Both the position numbers and the translations under genes were made by a program. From positions 1 to 64,000 of the forward strand of contig NZ_AODF01000007.1 of NCBI RefSeq assembly GCF_000525875.1: a stretch of 64,000 nucleotides of DNA. The letters are read 5' to 3'. How positions within the stretch are numbered: the first letter of the stretch is position 1; each line of letters opens with the position of its first letter. The stretch is from Listeria floridensis FSL S10-1187. GTDB taxonomy: Bacteria > Bacillota > Bacilli > Lactobacillales > Listeriaceae. Below the pieces are notes generated by a model. The model had not been told where the DNA came from, made no database searches, and saw nothing but the letters and a program-made list of their open reading frames with translations. This document shows, piece by piece, positions 44,925-53,741 of the stretch.

Positions 44925-45260
44925 ATGTCAAAATTACCTAATTGCCCAGAATGTAAGTCAGAATTTACCTATGAGGACCGCGGTTTATATGTTTGCCCGG
45001 AATGCGGACACGAATGGAGCACAGAGGAAAGCGGACAAGCAGAAAATGTTGTACGCGATGCCAATGGCAATATTCTAACAGACGGCGACTCGGTAACAGT
45101 TATTAAAGATTTGAAGGTGAAGGGAAGTTCTTCTTCGCTGAAAATCGGCACGAAAGTTAAAAATATTCGTCTTGTTGAAGGCGACCATAATATTGATTGT
45201 AAAATTGACGGTTTTGGGGCGATGAAACTAAAATCAGAATTTGTGAAGAAAAACGGATAA
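44925..45260 (+). CDS. yjdM: PhnA/YjdM-family zinc-ribbon protein
   Basis: 111 residues. N-terminal zinc ribbon CPEC (residues 7-10) and CPEC (25-28), then the conserved beta domain ([40 protein letters not shown]). Historically named PhnA, but not a proven phosphonoacetate hydrolase. It is divergent from yebC. Confidence 0.93.
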   Translation: MSKLPNCPECKSEFTYEDRGLYVCPECGHEWSTEESGQAENVVRDANGNILTDGDSVTVIKDLKVKGSSSSLKIGTKVKNIRLVEGDHNIDCKIDGFGAMKLKSEFVKKNG

Positions 45261-45280
45261 TATTTAAGGGAACAAATTTA

Positions 45281-45327
45281 AGCAAGGAACCATTTTCAGT
45301 AAGAAGGGAGATGGTTCCTTGCTTTTT
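45281..45327. terminator. Terminator after yjdM
   Basis: AGCAAGGAACCAT/ATGGTTCCTTGCT stem, then TTTT. Confidence 0.9.
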
Positions 45328-45357
45328 ATCATACTGTTAATTTCAAAAAAGTAGGTT

Positions 45358-45951
45358 TTATCGTTTGTTTTTTGTAAAGGTCTGTTCAACTTGTTTTAGC
45401 CATTTTGTTCTTGTTTCAGAACTGCTATTTTTGACCATATTGAAGCTAAGCCATTTCACTTTTTTAATGCCGGATTTTTTTAGAGTTCCTTGGATTAAAG
45501 CTTTTTTAATCGCATTTCCGTACACTGTTGTATACATAACTTTCGGTGTATTCATCGTTGTGACCACGGTTGTTGTTTGCAAATTTGGTAGCAGGGTTTT
45601 CATACGATAACCTGATTTTGTATACGTATAAGTGGAACCGGGGAAAATGACTTTATCAATAAAGCCTTTCATCATAGCTGGCATCAGTTCCCACCAAATT
45701 GGGAAAATGAGTACTAAGTGATTGGCTTGTTGGATAGCTTTGGCATAATGAAGCGCTTGTGAGTCTATCATTTTGTGTTCTCTGAAAGCAAGGAGGTCGG
45801 CTCCTGACATTACGGGATTAAACTGATCAGCATCCAAGTCAATGATTTCTACTTCATGTCCAGCTCTTTCGGCACCTTTTTGAGCGGATTCGAGCAAGGC
45901 GTGGCAAAAGCTTCCATTATAGGGATGATTGTAAACAATGACTGTTTTCAT
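45358..45951 (-). CDS. Flavodoxin-fold NAD(P)H dehydrogenase (quinone)
   Basis: 197 residues, Flavodoxin_2 family. Features: FMN-site YNHPYNGSFCHAL, FPIWWELMPAMMKGFIDKV and a C-terminal helix. It would reduce quinones or similar electrophiles with two electrons. Monocistronic, on the minus strand beside a Crp-like regulator on the same strand, 78 bp apart, which might control it. Confidence 0.85.
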   Translation of the reverse strand: MKTVIVYNHPYNGSFCHALLESAQKGAERAGHEVEIIDLDADQFNPVMSGADLLAFREHKMIDSQALHYAKAIQQANHLVLIFPIWWELMPAMMKGFIDKVIFPGSTYTYTKSGYRMKTLLPNLQTTTVVTTMNTPKVMYTTVYGNAIKKALIQGTLKKSGIKKVKWLSFNMVKNSSSETRTKWLKQVEQTFTKNKR

Positions 45952-46029
45952 TTATTTTCTCTCCTTCATGTTAAGTATGGCTCTATCATAATCGGAAAGA
46001 GAGAGGTTGAAATTATCTTATGTTAATCT

Positions 46030-46599
46030 TCATGCTGTTTTTTTTTCGATTCGTTTTCTGATGCGGCTTAAAGAAACGGGTGTAATTCCTAAATAAGAAG
46101 CAATGTAATAGTTTGGAACCCTGTCAAAGATAAAGGGTTCTGATTGAATAAGGTGAATATAGCGTTCTTCTGGAGATTCCTTGATTCTGGATAAAAAATA
46201 ATGGGTATAAGCCATAAATCGTTCAGAAATAAATTTGGTGAGACAGACATTCATCTCGGGTTCTTTTTTTAGTAAGAAATCTAAATCCTTTTTTCGTAAC
46301 ATATAGAGCTCTGTTTCTTCTAAACTTTCAATAGAAAAATTACTGGGTGTTTCAAGATAAAAACTTTCAAACGAAGAAACGACTTGATCTTCAAAAAAGA
46401 ATTGTACGGTAATATCATTGCCATTATCATTATTCCACAACCTTAATGCTCCCTTGGACACGAAATAAATGTTTGTAGCAACATCTCCTTCATGAAGTAA
46501 AGTCGTTTTGGCGGGTATTTTTATAAATTGAAACAAATAAGCTATTTCATTCCAATCGATTGTGAAATCAGGAAAAAGTTTGGCAAATAAATTATCCAT
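46030..46599 (-). CDS. Crp/Fnr-family transcriptional regulator
   Basis: 189 residues. Cyclic-nucleotide-binding-like beta-barrel (PAKTTLLHEGDVATNIYFVS), dimer helix, and a divergent HTH (NYYIASYLGITPVSLSRIRK). No Fe-S cysteines are seen. Same strand and just upstream of the quinone reductase gene, so a redox or stress regulator is plausible. Confidence 0.85.
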   Translation of the reverse strand: MDNLFAKLFPDFTIDWNEIAYLFQFIKIPAKTTLLHEGDVATNIYFVSKGALRLWNNDNGNDITVQFFFEDQVVSSFESFYLETPSNFSIESLEETELYMLRKKDLDFLLKKEPEMNVCLTKFISERFMAYTHYFLSRIKESPEERYIHLIQSEPFIFDRVPNYYIASYLGITPVSLSRIRKRIEKKTA

Positions 46600-46725
46600 A
46601 ATAAACCTCCAGTTTATTCGTTTTCTACCTCCCTATTATACATTGTTCAAAGTATCTTCTACCATTTAGCACTAAAGGATCGTATTTATAAATTTCAAGT
46701 GAAAATGGGACACCCGCGTGAATAG

Positions 46726-46759
46726 AAAACCTCCGCTAAGGATTATCAGCGGAGGTTTT
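46726..46759. terminator. Bidirectional hairpin at the hxlR end
   Basis: AAAACCTCCGCT/AGCGGAGGTTTT, overlapping the last codons of the HxlR gene. Confidence 0.85.
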
Positions 46760-47142
46760 CGTTTATTTCAGTTTCGATCACCTTATCGGCGTCGCGCTTC
46801 AAAAGAATAATATCTTCATTTTGTTCAAGAAGTAGATCAACATGATGTTCCCCCCACAAACAAAGTTGGTTCAAAATAGCAGAAAGAGAATCTCCATACG
46901 AGCTAAGCGAATATTCTACTTTTGGCGGCACTTGTTCATAAACCTTTCGTAAAATAACACCAGATGTTTCCAGTTCGCGAAGCTGCTGTGTCAGCATTTT
47001 TTGAGTGATATTCGGGATCAAACGCCGCAACTCGCCAGTACGTTTTTTTTCCATCACGCAAGTGGCATAAGATGACAGGCTTCCATTTACCGCCAATTAC
47101 CTCAAGCGTGGCTTCAACTCCGATATTGTAAACTTTGGTCAC
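46746..47142 (-). CDS. HxlR-family transcriptional regulator (frameshifted)
   Basis: About 131 residues from GTG 47142 (GGAG upstream). HxlR winged-helix marks are LEVIGGKWKPVILCHLRDG, TQKMLTQQLRELETSGVILR and VEYSLSSYGDSL. An extra A in the run at 47046-47053 breaks the frame; corrected, it reads DGKKRTGELRRLIPN. It is divergent from an MFS exporter gene and probably regulates it. Confidence 0.9.
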
Positions 47143-47279
47143 GTGATCGCAACTCCTTTCATAGGTACTAAAAAGTGCGTATATAACTTTAAAGTGCCTT
47201 CTTGTTATTTTATACGGTATATAAGATACTGTATAACATGCTACAGAAAAGGTCAAATAGAGAAGAGGGATTGTATAGG
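47143..47279. promoter_or_regulatory. Divergent hxlR/MFS control region
   Basis: GGTACT-aaaa-AGTGCG near 47163-47178 and AGTGCC at 47193 suggest HxlR operator half-sites (GTACT/AGTGC type). TATACGGTATATAAG downstream carries a -10. Confidence 0.4.
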
Positions 47280-48464
47280 ATGGAACATGTTCAAAGAAAA
47301 TCAAATCATGCCGCATTTACTTTGATGGCACTTGCAATCAGTGCTTTTGGAATCGGCTCAACAGAATTTATCAGCGTAGGGTTATTGCCGCTGATATCGA
47401 GTGATATGGGGATCAGCATTAGTACAGCTGGTTTGACTGTTTCAATTTATGCGCTGGGAGTGACAATTGGGGCGCCTGTTTTTACAACGCTGACAGCACG
47501 TTTAAACCGGAAAAAACTATTATTGCTTGTGATGTTGACTTTTATTATCGGGAACTTGCTAGCGGCTTTTGCACCCGTTTTCGGTATTTTGCTAGTTGGT
47601 CGAATCGTTTCAGCGTTTGCACACGGAGTATTTATGTCGATTGCATCTGTGATCGCTGCTGATGTTGTTAGTCCGAGTAAGCGTGCCAGTGCTATTGCTG
47701 TAATGTTCACCGGACTTACAGTGGCAACCGTAACAGGTGTTCCTCTGGGGACTTTTATCGGGCAAATCAGCAATTGGCGAGTATCTTTCCTATTCATCGC
47801 GTTAATCGGCGTAATTGCGCTCATCAGTAATTGGCTACTTGTTCCAAAAGATTTAAACCAAGGTGAAAAAACAAGTTTCTCCGGAATGATTCGGGTACTT
47901 AAGAATGGGAAAATTCTTTTGATTCTCCTTGTTACAGCTCTTGGCTACGGAGGAACGTTTGTCATTTATACTTACTTGTCGCCGCTTCTTGAAACGAAAA
48001 TGGGCTACAGCGCTCATGCTATTGTTATTATTCTAATTGTCTACGGCTTGATGGTGGCTTTTGGAAATACAATCGGTGGTCACTTATCGAATCAAAATAC
48101 CTTGAAGAGACTTTCATATATGTTCTTATTCCAAAGCATTATTTTATTTCTGCTGTATTTTACTTCAACAAGTCCGATTCTGGGGCTAGCTACAGTGTTA
48201 CTAATGGGATTCTTTGCTTTCATGAATGTTCCAGGTTTGCAATTTTATGTGGTAAAGCTGGCTGAAGAAAATGTTCCTGACGCCGTCAGCATGGCTTCAG
48301 CTCTCAATATCTCTGCATTCAATATCGGTATTGCCGCTGGGGCATTCCTCGGTGGGGTAATTACAGAGGGAATGGGTTTAACGGCCGCTCCACTATTTGG
48401 CGGCTTGATGGTTCTTTTAGCCGTATTCTTTACTTGGCTGTTGAAACGCATTCAAACTCATTGA
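47280..48464 (+). CDS. MFS transporter, AraJ/DHA1-type exporter
   Basis: 394 residues from ATG 47280. Twelve predicted helices. First-helix motif FGIGSTEFISVGLLPLISSD is typical of the AraJ/YdhP branch, and GRIVSAFAHGVFMSIASV carries the DHA1 signature. Probable drug or sugar efflux. Divergent from hxlR, a common pairing for substrate-induced exporters. A 13-residue hydrophilic head precedes helix 1. Confidence 0.88.
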   Translation: MEHVQRKSNHAAFTLMALAISAFGIGSTEFISVGLLPLISSDMGISISTAGLTVSIYALGVTIGAPVFTTLTARLNRKKLLLLVMLTFIIGNLLAAFAPVFGILLVGRIVSAFAHGVFMSIASVIAADVVSPSKRASAIAVMFTGLTVATVTGVPLGTFIGQISNWRVSFLFIALIGVIALISNWLLVPKDLNQGEKTSFSGMIRVLKNGKILLILLVTALGYGGTFVIYTYLSPLLETKMGYSAHAIVIILIVYGLMVAFGNTIGGHLSNQNTLKRLSYMFLFQSIILFLLYFTSTSPILGLATVLLMGFFAFMNVPGLQFYVVKLAEENVPDAVSMASALNISAFNIGIAAGAFLGGVITEGMGLTAAPLFGGLMVLLAVFFTWLLKRIQTH

Positions 48465-48741
48465 TAAAAGTCGCCTTTTAGTTTTTAATAAATCGTAAGT
48501 AGATTAGATAACTATTAAAAGGTAATAGATAAGATGAATAGTAAATTAAATATCTTTTTGTTATAAGAGTATTTTATTTAATACGTTTAATTGGCGGGCT
48601 TGTAAAATTAAGTACGCTTTTTAAAGAATCTTCAAAAAGCACTGAATTATTTAAAGCAAAAGTATTGTCTAATCTTAAAAACGGGGAGTATACTTATAAT
48701 GTAAGCGCAAATATTTTTATAACATGAAGGAGAGATTTGAC
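48465..48741 (+). promoter_or_regulatory. AT-rich region before the SDR gene
   Basis: No gene is seen. TATAAT at about 48695 is a likely -10; CGGGGAGTATAC just upstream recalls a sigma-B -10 (GGGTAT-like), but the fit is weak. GAAGGAGAG precedes the ATG. Confidence 0.35.
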
Positions 48742-49485
48742 ATGAAATTGAAAGACAAAGTAGCGATTATTACAGGTGGAGCGAGCGGTATCGGAAAAGC
48801 GACAGTTGAAAAATTTGTACGTGAAGGTGCCAAAGTAGTAATTGCCGATTTTTCCGATAAAGGTGAAGTGCTGGCAAAAGAACTTCGCGATACTGGGTTT
48901 GAAGCTATTTTCGTTAAAACGGATGTTACGAGTGAAGAAGATATCAAAAATATGATCGAAAATACAGTAGAATCTTTCGGTAAACTTGATATCATGTTTG
49001 CTAATGCTGGGATTGCAAATGATGCTGATATTGATAAAATGCCATATGAACAATGGAAGAAAACAATTGATATCAATTTAAATGGGGTATTTTTATCCGA
49101 TAAATATGCGATTGAACAAATGATCAAACAAGGAAACGGCGGCGCAATTGTCAATGCTGGTTCAATTCACAGTTTAGCAGGTAAAAGAGGTGTGACTGCT
49201 TATGCTTCTGCAAAAGGCGGCGTAAAATTGTTAACACAAACACTTGGTGCTACATATGCAGAACATGGCATTCGTGTTAACGCTGTTGGCCCTGGTTATA
49301 TTGATACTCCACTAATTGAAGCAGCACAAGGTAAAGCTCGCGAAGAACTTATTTCGCTTCATCCAATGGGTCGTCTTGGGACTCCAGAAGAAGTAGCCAA
49401 CTGTGTGGTATTCCTTGCAAGTGATGATGCTTCTTTCGTTTCTGGTACAATTCTTGTTGTAGACGGTGCTTACACTGCCGTTTAA
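48742..49485 (+). CDS. Short-chain dehydrogenase/reductase
   Basis: 247 residues from ATG 48742 (GAAGGAGAG upstream). Classical SDR: TGGASGIG cofactor motif (residues about 12-19), NAGI, Ser in NAGSIHSLAGKRG and YASAKGG (catalytic Tyr and Lys), DGAYTAV end. Asp in VIADFSD after beta2 favours NAD(H). Substrate unknown. Confidence 0.92.
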   Translation: MKLKDKVAIITGGASGIGKATVEKFVREGAKVVIADFSDKGEVLAKELRDTGFEAIFVKTDVTSEEDIKNMIENTVESFGKLDIMFANAGIANDADIDKMPYEQWKKTIDINLNGVFLSDKYAIEQMIKQGNGGAIVNAGSIHSLAGKRGVTAYASAKGGVKLLTQTLGATYAEHGIRVNAVGPGYIDTPLIEAAQGKAREELISLHPMGRLGTPEEVANCVVFLASDDASFVSGTILVVDGAYTAV

Positions 49486-49505
49486 TTCCTTTTAAATAAT
49501 TTGAT

Positions 49506-49537
49506 AGAGCTTGCGCCGCAGCGCAAGCTCTATTTTT
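49506..49537 (+). terminator. Terminator after SDR gene
   Basis: AGAGCTTGCGC/GCGCAAGCTCT, then ATTTTT. Confidence 0.93.
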
Positions 49538-49609
49538 ATCGACTTTACAACTCGCTTAAGAGGGTCTACAATGAAAATACGAACGATTGTTCTTTGGAGG
49601 TGAGGAATC

Positions 49610-50710
49610 TTGAGCGAAACAAAATTGCAGCAGAAACTTAGGACGCTCCCTGAAGTACCCGGCTGTTATATTTACCGCGATAAAATGGGTGAAATCCTTT
49701 ATATCGGCAAATCGAAAAACTTGAAAAAACGTGTAAAATCTTATTTTACGAAAACGCAAACGGGGAAGACGGCACGGCTCGTGCACTATATTGCTGATGT
49801 AGAGCTGATCGTGACGAGTTCTGAAAAAGAAGCGCTGCTGCTTGAGATGTCATTGATCATGAAATATCAACCTCCGTATAATATTCTGTTAAAAGATGAA
49901 ATACATTATTCATATATTAAGATTACGAGCGAAGTAAATCCGCGGCTAGAGGTTACGCGTGAGATTAAAAAGGATGGTGGAATGTACTTCGGGCCTTATG
50001 TGGGAACGTATGCGGCTGAAAAAACGAAGGAGTTCCTGCAAAAAATTTATCCGCTTTGTCATTGTAGCGGAAAGCGGGGGCGCCCATGCTTTTATTATCA
50101 TCTGGGGATGTGTATCGGGCCGTGTGCACGCGACGTTTCAGATGAAGAGTATGCAGAGCAGATTAGAAAAATCAAGCATTTCTTAAGCGGCGGACATCAA
50201 GATGTACGGCGTGAACTGAAGCAAAAACTGGATGGGCATATTGAGCGACTGGAGTTTGAGCGGGCAAAGGAAATCCACAATTTGTTAGAATCGCTTGATC
50301 GGGTTACGGAAAAGCAGAAGGTTGTGACGAAAGACGGCGGGAATCGGGATGTGATTGATTTTGTCCGCCAAGACGATACATTATCCATCCAAATTTTCTT
50401 TATCCGAAATGGTGCGATCGTAGGGAGATTTGGTCAGATTATCGAAGACGGTGCTTCCTTAGAGGACGAGGCGGTTGTTGAAAGTTTTGTGGTTTCGTTT
50501 TATGACCATCCCAACCACCTGCTGCCTGCCGAGCTTTTTGTTGGGGAAGGTCTGAATGCAGAACTTTTGTGTGAGGTGCTCGGCATCAAAGTTAAAATGC
50601 CAAAGCGTGGGGATAAGCGGGCCATTGTCGGGCTTGTTTCAGAAAATGCTAGAAGCGCGCTCGATGCACATCTGAAAATGCGGCAATACGAGCTTGAAGA
50701 ACAACTTTAA
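49610..50710 (+). CDS. Short UvrC-like GIY-YIG protein
   Basis: 366 residues from TTG 49610 (GGAGGTGAGG upstream). GIY-YIG nuclease (PGCYIYRDKMGEILYIGKSK), UvrC-type Cys cluster (CHCSGKRGRPCFYYHLGMC, IGPC), UVR motif (about 205-240), then only part of the RNase H-like domain. Full UvrC has about 600 residues including a second nuclease and HhH tail, so this is a Cho-like paralogue with a 3' incision domain only. Role in repair is inferred. Confidence 0.85.
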   Translation: MSETKLQQKLRTLPEVPGCYIYRDKMGEILYIGKSKNLKKRVKSYFTKTQTGKTARLVHYIADVELIVTSSEKEALLLEMSLIMKYQPPYNILLKDEIHYSYIKITSEVNPRLEVTREIKKDGGMYFGPYVGTYAAEKTKEFLQKIYPLCHCSGKRGRPCFYYHLGMCIGPCARDVSDEEYAEQIRKIKHFLSGGHQDVRRELKQKLDGHIERLEFERAKEIHNLLESLDRVTEKQKVVTKDGGNRDVIDFVRQDDTLSIQIFFIRNGAIVGRFGQIIEDGASLEDEAVVESFVVSFYDHPNHLLPAELFVGEGLNAELLCEVLGIKVKMPKRGDKRAIVGLVSENARSALDAHLKMRQYELEEQL

Positions 50711-50831
50711 AAACTCTTTTTCTTAAGCGGAAGAAGGGTTTTTTATTCGTTTTGGGAAAATTCAGTTGCATTGGGCGGAGATGCCCGATAAAATAAATGA
50801 GTATTGCAGAACGAGAAAGAAGGGACTTATT

Positions 50832-51281
50832 TTGATTATTTTTTATGTTCTGGCGGGAGTTTTAGCAGGCATGATGCTTCCTGTGCAGACCTCTGTCAAT
50901 AATCGGCTGAAAGGCTACACTGGGTCGCCGTTTATTGCCTCATTTATTTCTTTTGCGGTTGGGAGTACGGTGCTTCTTATTATTACGTTAATTACGTTTC
51001 ATAACTATGCGATTATTCCAGATGCGATCGCAACGAGTCCGTGGTGGATTTGGTTTGGAGGCGGGGCGCTCGGAATCATCTTTTTGACGAATAATATTTT
51101 GCTTTTGCCTCGGCTAGGTGCGGCTTTAACGGTGATGGTGACGGTTTGTGGTCAAATGGTGATGGCGATCTTGATTGATCAATTCGGCTGGTTTAATTTG
51201 CCGGTTCATGAATTAAATATTGAAAGGCTGCTTGGGATGGCGCTGATGTTTTTCGGCGTATACTTGATGCAGCGCTTTTAA
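50832..51281 (+). CDS. DMT-type transporter, YdcZ family (first of pair)
   Basis: 149 residues from TTG 50832 (GAAGGGA upstream); an earlier TTG at 50766 would add a charged head. Five predicted helices; ends FFGVYLMQRF. MMLPVQTSVNNRLKGYTGSP is typical of DUF606/YdcZ. Half-size transporters of this kind work as dimers. A paralogue follows 13 bp downstream. Confidence 0.82.
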   Translation: MIIFYVLAGVLAGMMLPVQTSVNNRLKGYTGSPFIASFISFAVGSTVLLIITLITFHNYAIIPDAIATSPWWIWFGGGALGIIFLTNNILLLPRLGAALTVMVTVCGQMVMAILIDQFGWFNLPVHELNIERLLGMALMFFGVYLMQRF

Positions 51282-51294
51282 GGGGGAGTTAGAT

Positions 51295-51762
51295 ATGGAA
51301 AGACAAGCACCGAAAACGATGCTGCTGTTTATGCTGATGGGGCTTATTGCCGGAATGCTTTCGCCGATTCAAACGTCGATTAACGGCAAGCTTAGAATAG
51401 CAGTCGGCTCGCCATTTCTCGCTTCTTTTATTTCTTTTTTGGTCGGAACAACGCTGCTTTTTATCATTTGTTTGCTGATTGAAAAGCGCGTGACGTTTCA
51501 AGTTCGAGGTGTTGGCAAAATTCCGTTTTGGGTTTTCACTGGCGGCATTATGGGTGTCGTTTTTGTTACATCGAATATTTTACTTTTACCGCTGCTCGGA
51601 TCAGCGATGACGGTTGTGCTCGCGATTTGTGGACAAATGTTGATTGCACTTGTTATTGACCATTTCGGCTTTTTTGGGGTGATTAAGCACCCAATCAATC
51701 GCTACCGCATTATAGGAGTTATCGCGATGATTGCTGGGATTCTATTGATTCAGAATTTCTAA
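51295..51762 (+). CDS. DMT-type transporter, YdcZ family (second of pair)
   Basis: 155 residues. Same layout as the gene before (MLSPIQTSINGKLRIAVGSP; VTSNILLLPLLGSAMTVVL). ATG after AGGGGGAG. Tandem unequal copies suggest an antiparallel heterodimer, as in paired SMR proteins. Substrate unknown. Confidence 0.82.
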   Translation: MERQAPKTMLLFMLMGLIAGMLSPIQTSINGKLRIAVGSPFLASFISFLVGTTLLFIICLLIEKRVTFQVRGVGKIPFWVFTGGIMGVVFVTSNILLLPLLGSAMTVVLAICGQMLIALVIDHFGFFGVIKHPINRYRIIGVIAMIAGILLIQNF

Positions 51763-51844
51763 GCAGAAAAATTGCGTCAGGATACTATTTGGGTTATAAA
51801 TAGTTATAAACTTACTATAAATAAGCTTAAATGGAGGAAGTCGC

Positions 51845-52525
51845 ATGAAAATTGAAATTTGGTCAGATTTTGCTTGCCCATTTTGTTATATTGGAAAGAA
51901 AAATTTGGAACAGGCGATGAATGGACGCGAGGATGTGGAAGTTGAATTCCGCAGTTTTGAACTTGATCCGAATGCACCGGTTGAAACGGACAAGTCGATT
52001 CACGAATTATTAGCAGAAAAATATGGCAAGACGGTTGAAGAAGCGAAACAAATGAATGCGCAAGTAGGTCAAATGGCGGAACTTGCAGGTCTTCATTATG
52101 ACTTTGACAACATGAAGTCAACCAATACGTTTACGGCACATAGGATTGCTCAATATGCGCGCTCGGTTGGGAAAGAAAATGAATTCATGGAGCTTGGAAT
52201 GGATGCATATTTCGCCAAGGGAGCATTCTTGAACGACGAGGAAACCTTGGTGGAACTTGCTAAAAAAGCAGGTCTTGACGAAACAAAGGTGCGTGAGATT
52301 ATTCATTCAAACGAATATTTAGCGCAGGTGCGGGTCGACGAGACGAAGGCGATGGAATACGGAATTAATAGTGTACCGTTTTTCTTGATTGACGGAAAAT
52401 ATGCGGTTTCCGGTGCTCAGCCGGTTGAGAGTTTTGTATCTGTTCTTGAACGAGCGGGCGGGACGAAAGCGGAAATTAAAGCAACGCAAGGTCCTGGGTG
52501 TGAAGACGGAAGCTGTTCGATATAA
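51845..52525 (+). CDS. DsbA/FrnE-family thioredoxin-fold oxidoreductase
   Basis: 226 residues. CPFC active site at residues 11-14 after the first strand (MKIEIWSDFACPFCYIGKKN). cis-Pro loop GINSVPFFLIDGKYAVSGAQ. Cys pair at the C-terminus (GCEDGSC). No signal peptide, so it acts in the cytoplasm, as FrnE does in oxidative stress. ATG after GGAGG. Confidence 0.9.
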   Translation: MKIEIWSDFACPFCYIGKKNLEQAMNGREDVEVEFRSFELDPNAPVETDKSIHELLAEKYGKTVEEAKQMNAQVGQMAELAGLHYDFDNMKSTNTFTAHRIAQYARSVGKENEFMELGMDAYFAKGAFLNDEETLVELAKKAGLDETKVREIIHSNEYLAQVRVDETKAMEYGINSVPFFLIDGKYAVSGAQPVESFVSVLERAGGTKAEIKATQGPGCEDGSCSI

Positions 52526-52534
52526 TAGCTGGAA

Positions 52535-52568
52535 AAGCATGCTGGAGAGGTCCGGCGTGCTTTTTTTT
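52535..52568 (+). terminator. Terminator after DsbA-like gene
   Basis: AAGCATGCTGGA/TCCGGCGTGCTT, with G-U pairs, then a T run. Confidence 0.85.
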
Positions 52569-52581
52569 AAAAAGGAGGAAA

Positions 52582-52962
52582 ATGAAAATGGAACCTTATG
52601 AAACGATTGATGAATATATTGCGCAGTTTCCAGAGGATGTGAAGCAGAAACTGGAAGAAATCAGAGCTCTGATTCATCAGCTTGTACCGCTTGCAACTGA
52701 AAAAATCAGTTACGGTATTCCAACCTTTTTTTTGAAGAAAAATTTAGTTCATTTCGCGGGATATAAAACGCATATTGGTTTTTATCCGGGAGCGGACGGT
52801 GTGAAACACTTTTTAGGTGAGATTGAAGGGAAATATAGTTATTCGAAGGGAACGATTCAATTTCCGCTTGTAGAAGAATTGCCGCTAGATTTGATTGAGC
52901 GAATTGTACGCTACCGAGAAGCTGAAAATTTAGCGAAAAAAAAGTTCAAAATGACGTTTTAA
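52582..52962 (+). CDS. DUF1801 protein (YdhG-like)
   Basis: 126 residues (IDEYIAQFPEDVKQKLEEIR; EKISYGIPTFFLKKNLVHFA; HIGFYPGADGVKHF). DUF1801 proteins have a frataxin-like fold, and B. subtilis YdhG has been proposed as an iron chaperone. ATG after AAAGGAGG. Confidence 0.85.
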   Translation: MKMEPYETIDEYIAQFPEDVKQKLEEIRALIHQLVPLATEKISYGIPTFFLKKNLVHFAGYKTHIGFYPGADGVKHFLGEIEGKYSYSKGTIQFPLVEELPLDLIERIVRYREAENLAKKKFKMTF

Positions 52963-53019
52963 TCCCCTCGATAATAGGTATAGAATAAACGAATTCAAAA
53001 ACATAAAGGGGAGATAAAA

Positions 53020-53460
53020 ATGGCTGGTTATGAACGAATTCTTGTTGCAATTGATGGATCGGATCAAGCAGAGATCGCTTTTCAAGAGGCAATCAATCTT
53101 GCCAAGATAACGGGAGCTAGTGTTGCGCTCGCGTCTGTCATTGATTCACGCTCTTTTCCTACGTTTACCGCGGATGGTACGACTTGGGAAAATGAACTTC
53201 GTAAAGAAATGGAAGCGGTTTTAAGTAAATATGTTGAAAAAGCAAAGGCGGCTGGATTTGAATCAATTGGAACTTATTTGGAAGTGGGGAATCCGAAAAA
53301 GATGCTGTCAGAGGAACTCCCTGATTTATTTGGTGCAGATTTAATTATATGCGGTGCGACGGGATTAAATCGCATGGAGAAAATGCTGATGGGAAGCATT
53401 TCATCTTATATTGTGCAGCATGCTAAATGTAATGTTTTAATTGCAAGAGAATCAAAATAA
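53020..53460 (+). CDS. Universal stress protein
   Basis: 146 residues, UspA fold. ILVAIDGSDQAEIAFQEAIN at the start, and the ATP-binding GATGLNRMEKMLMGSISSYI (G-2x-G-9x-G-S) near the end. Cytoplasmic stress-survival protein. AAAGGGGAG before ATG. Confidence 0.93.
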   Translation: MAGYERILVAIDGSDQAEIAFQEAINLAKITGASVALASVIDSRSFPTFTADGTTWENELRKEMEAVLSKYVEKAKAAGFESIGTYLEVGNPKKMLSEELPDLFGADLIICGATGLNRMEKMLMGSISSYIVQHAKCNVLIARESK

Positions 53461-53469
53461 GAAAAGGAG

Positions 53470-53493
53470 AGCTTGCTTCGGCAGGCTTTTTTA
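53470..53493 (+). terminator. Terminator after usp gene
   Basis: AGCTTGC-TTCG-GCAGGCT followed by TTTTT. Confidence 0.85.
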
Positions 53494-53559
53494 TTTGCAC
53501 GCATTTTTTTTCACATACTTTTTTTGTGCAAATTGGTGTACATCACACGAGATGTCAGA

Positions 53560-53587
53560 TATAATGTTTTTAGAGAAAGCGCTTACT
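53560..53587 (+). promoter_or_regulatory. aspD promoter -10 with cre site
   Basis: TATAAT at 53560-53565. AGAAAGCGCTTACT at 53574-53587 matches the cre consensus in 13 of 14 positions and lies at the start point, so CcpA repression in good carbon sources is likely. The rest of 53494-53741 shows no gene. Confidence 0.65.
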
Positions 53588-53741
53588 TATCTAGCAGCCA
53601 ATAGATTAACGCAGATAGGAAGTGATACTTTTATAGAGATACTTTTATACGATCGAGTCAATTAGTAAATCGATTTCACAATGTTGCCGACCGAGAGCAT
53701 TTGAAAAAAAAGTGCAAATCAGAAGGAAAGAGGATCGATAA

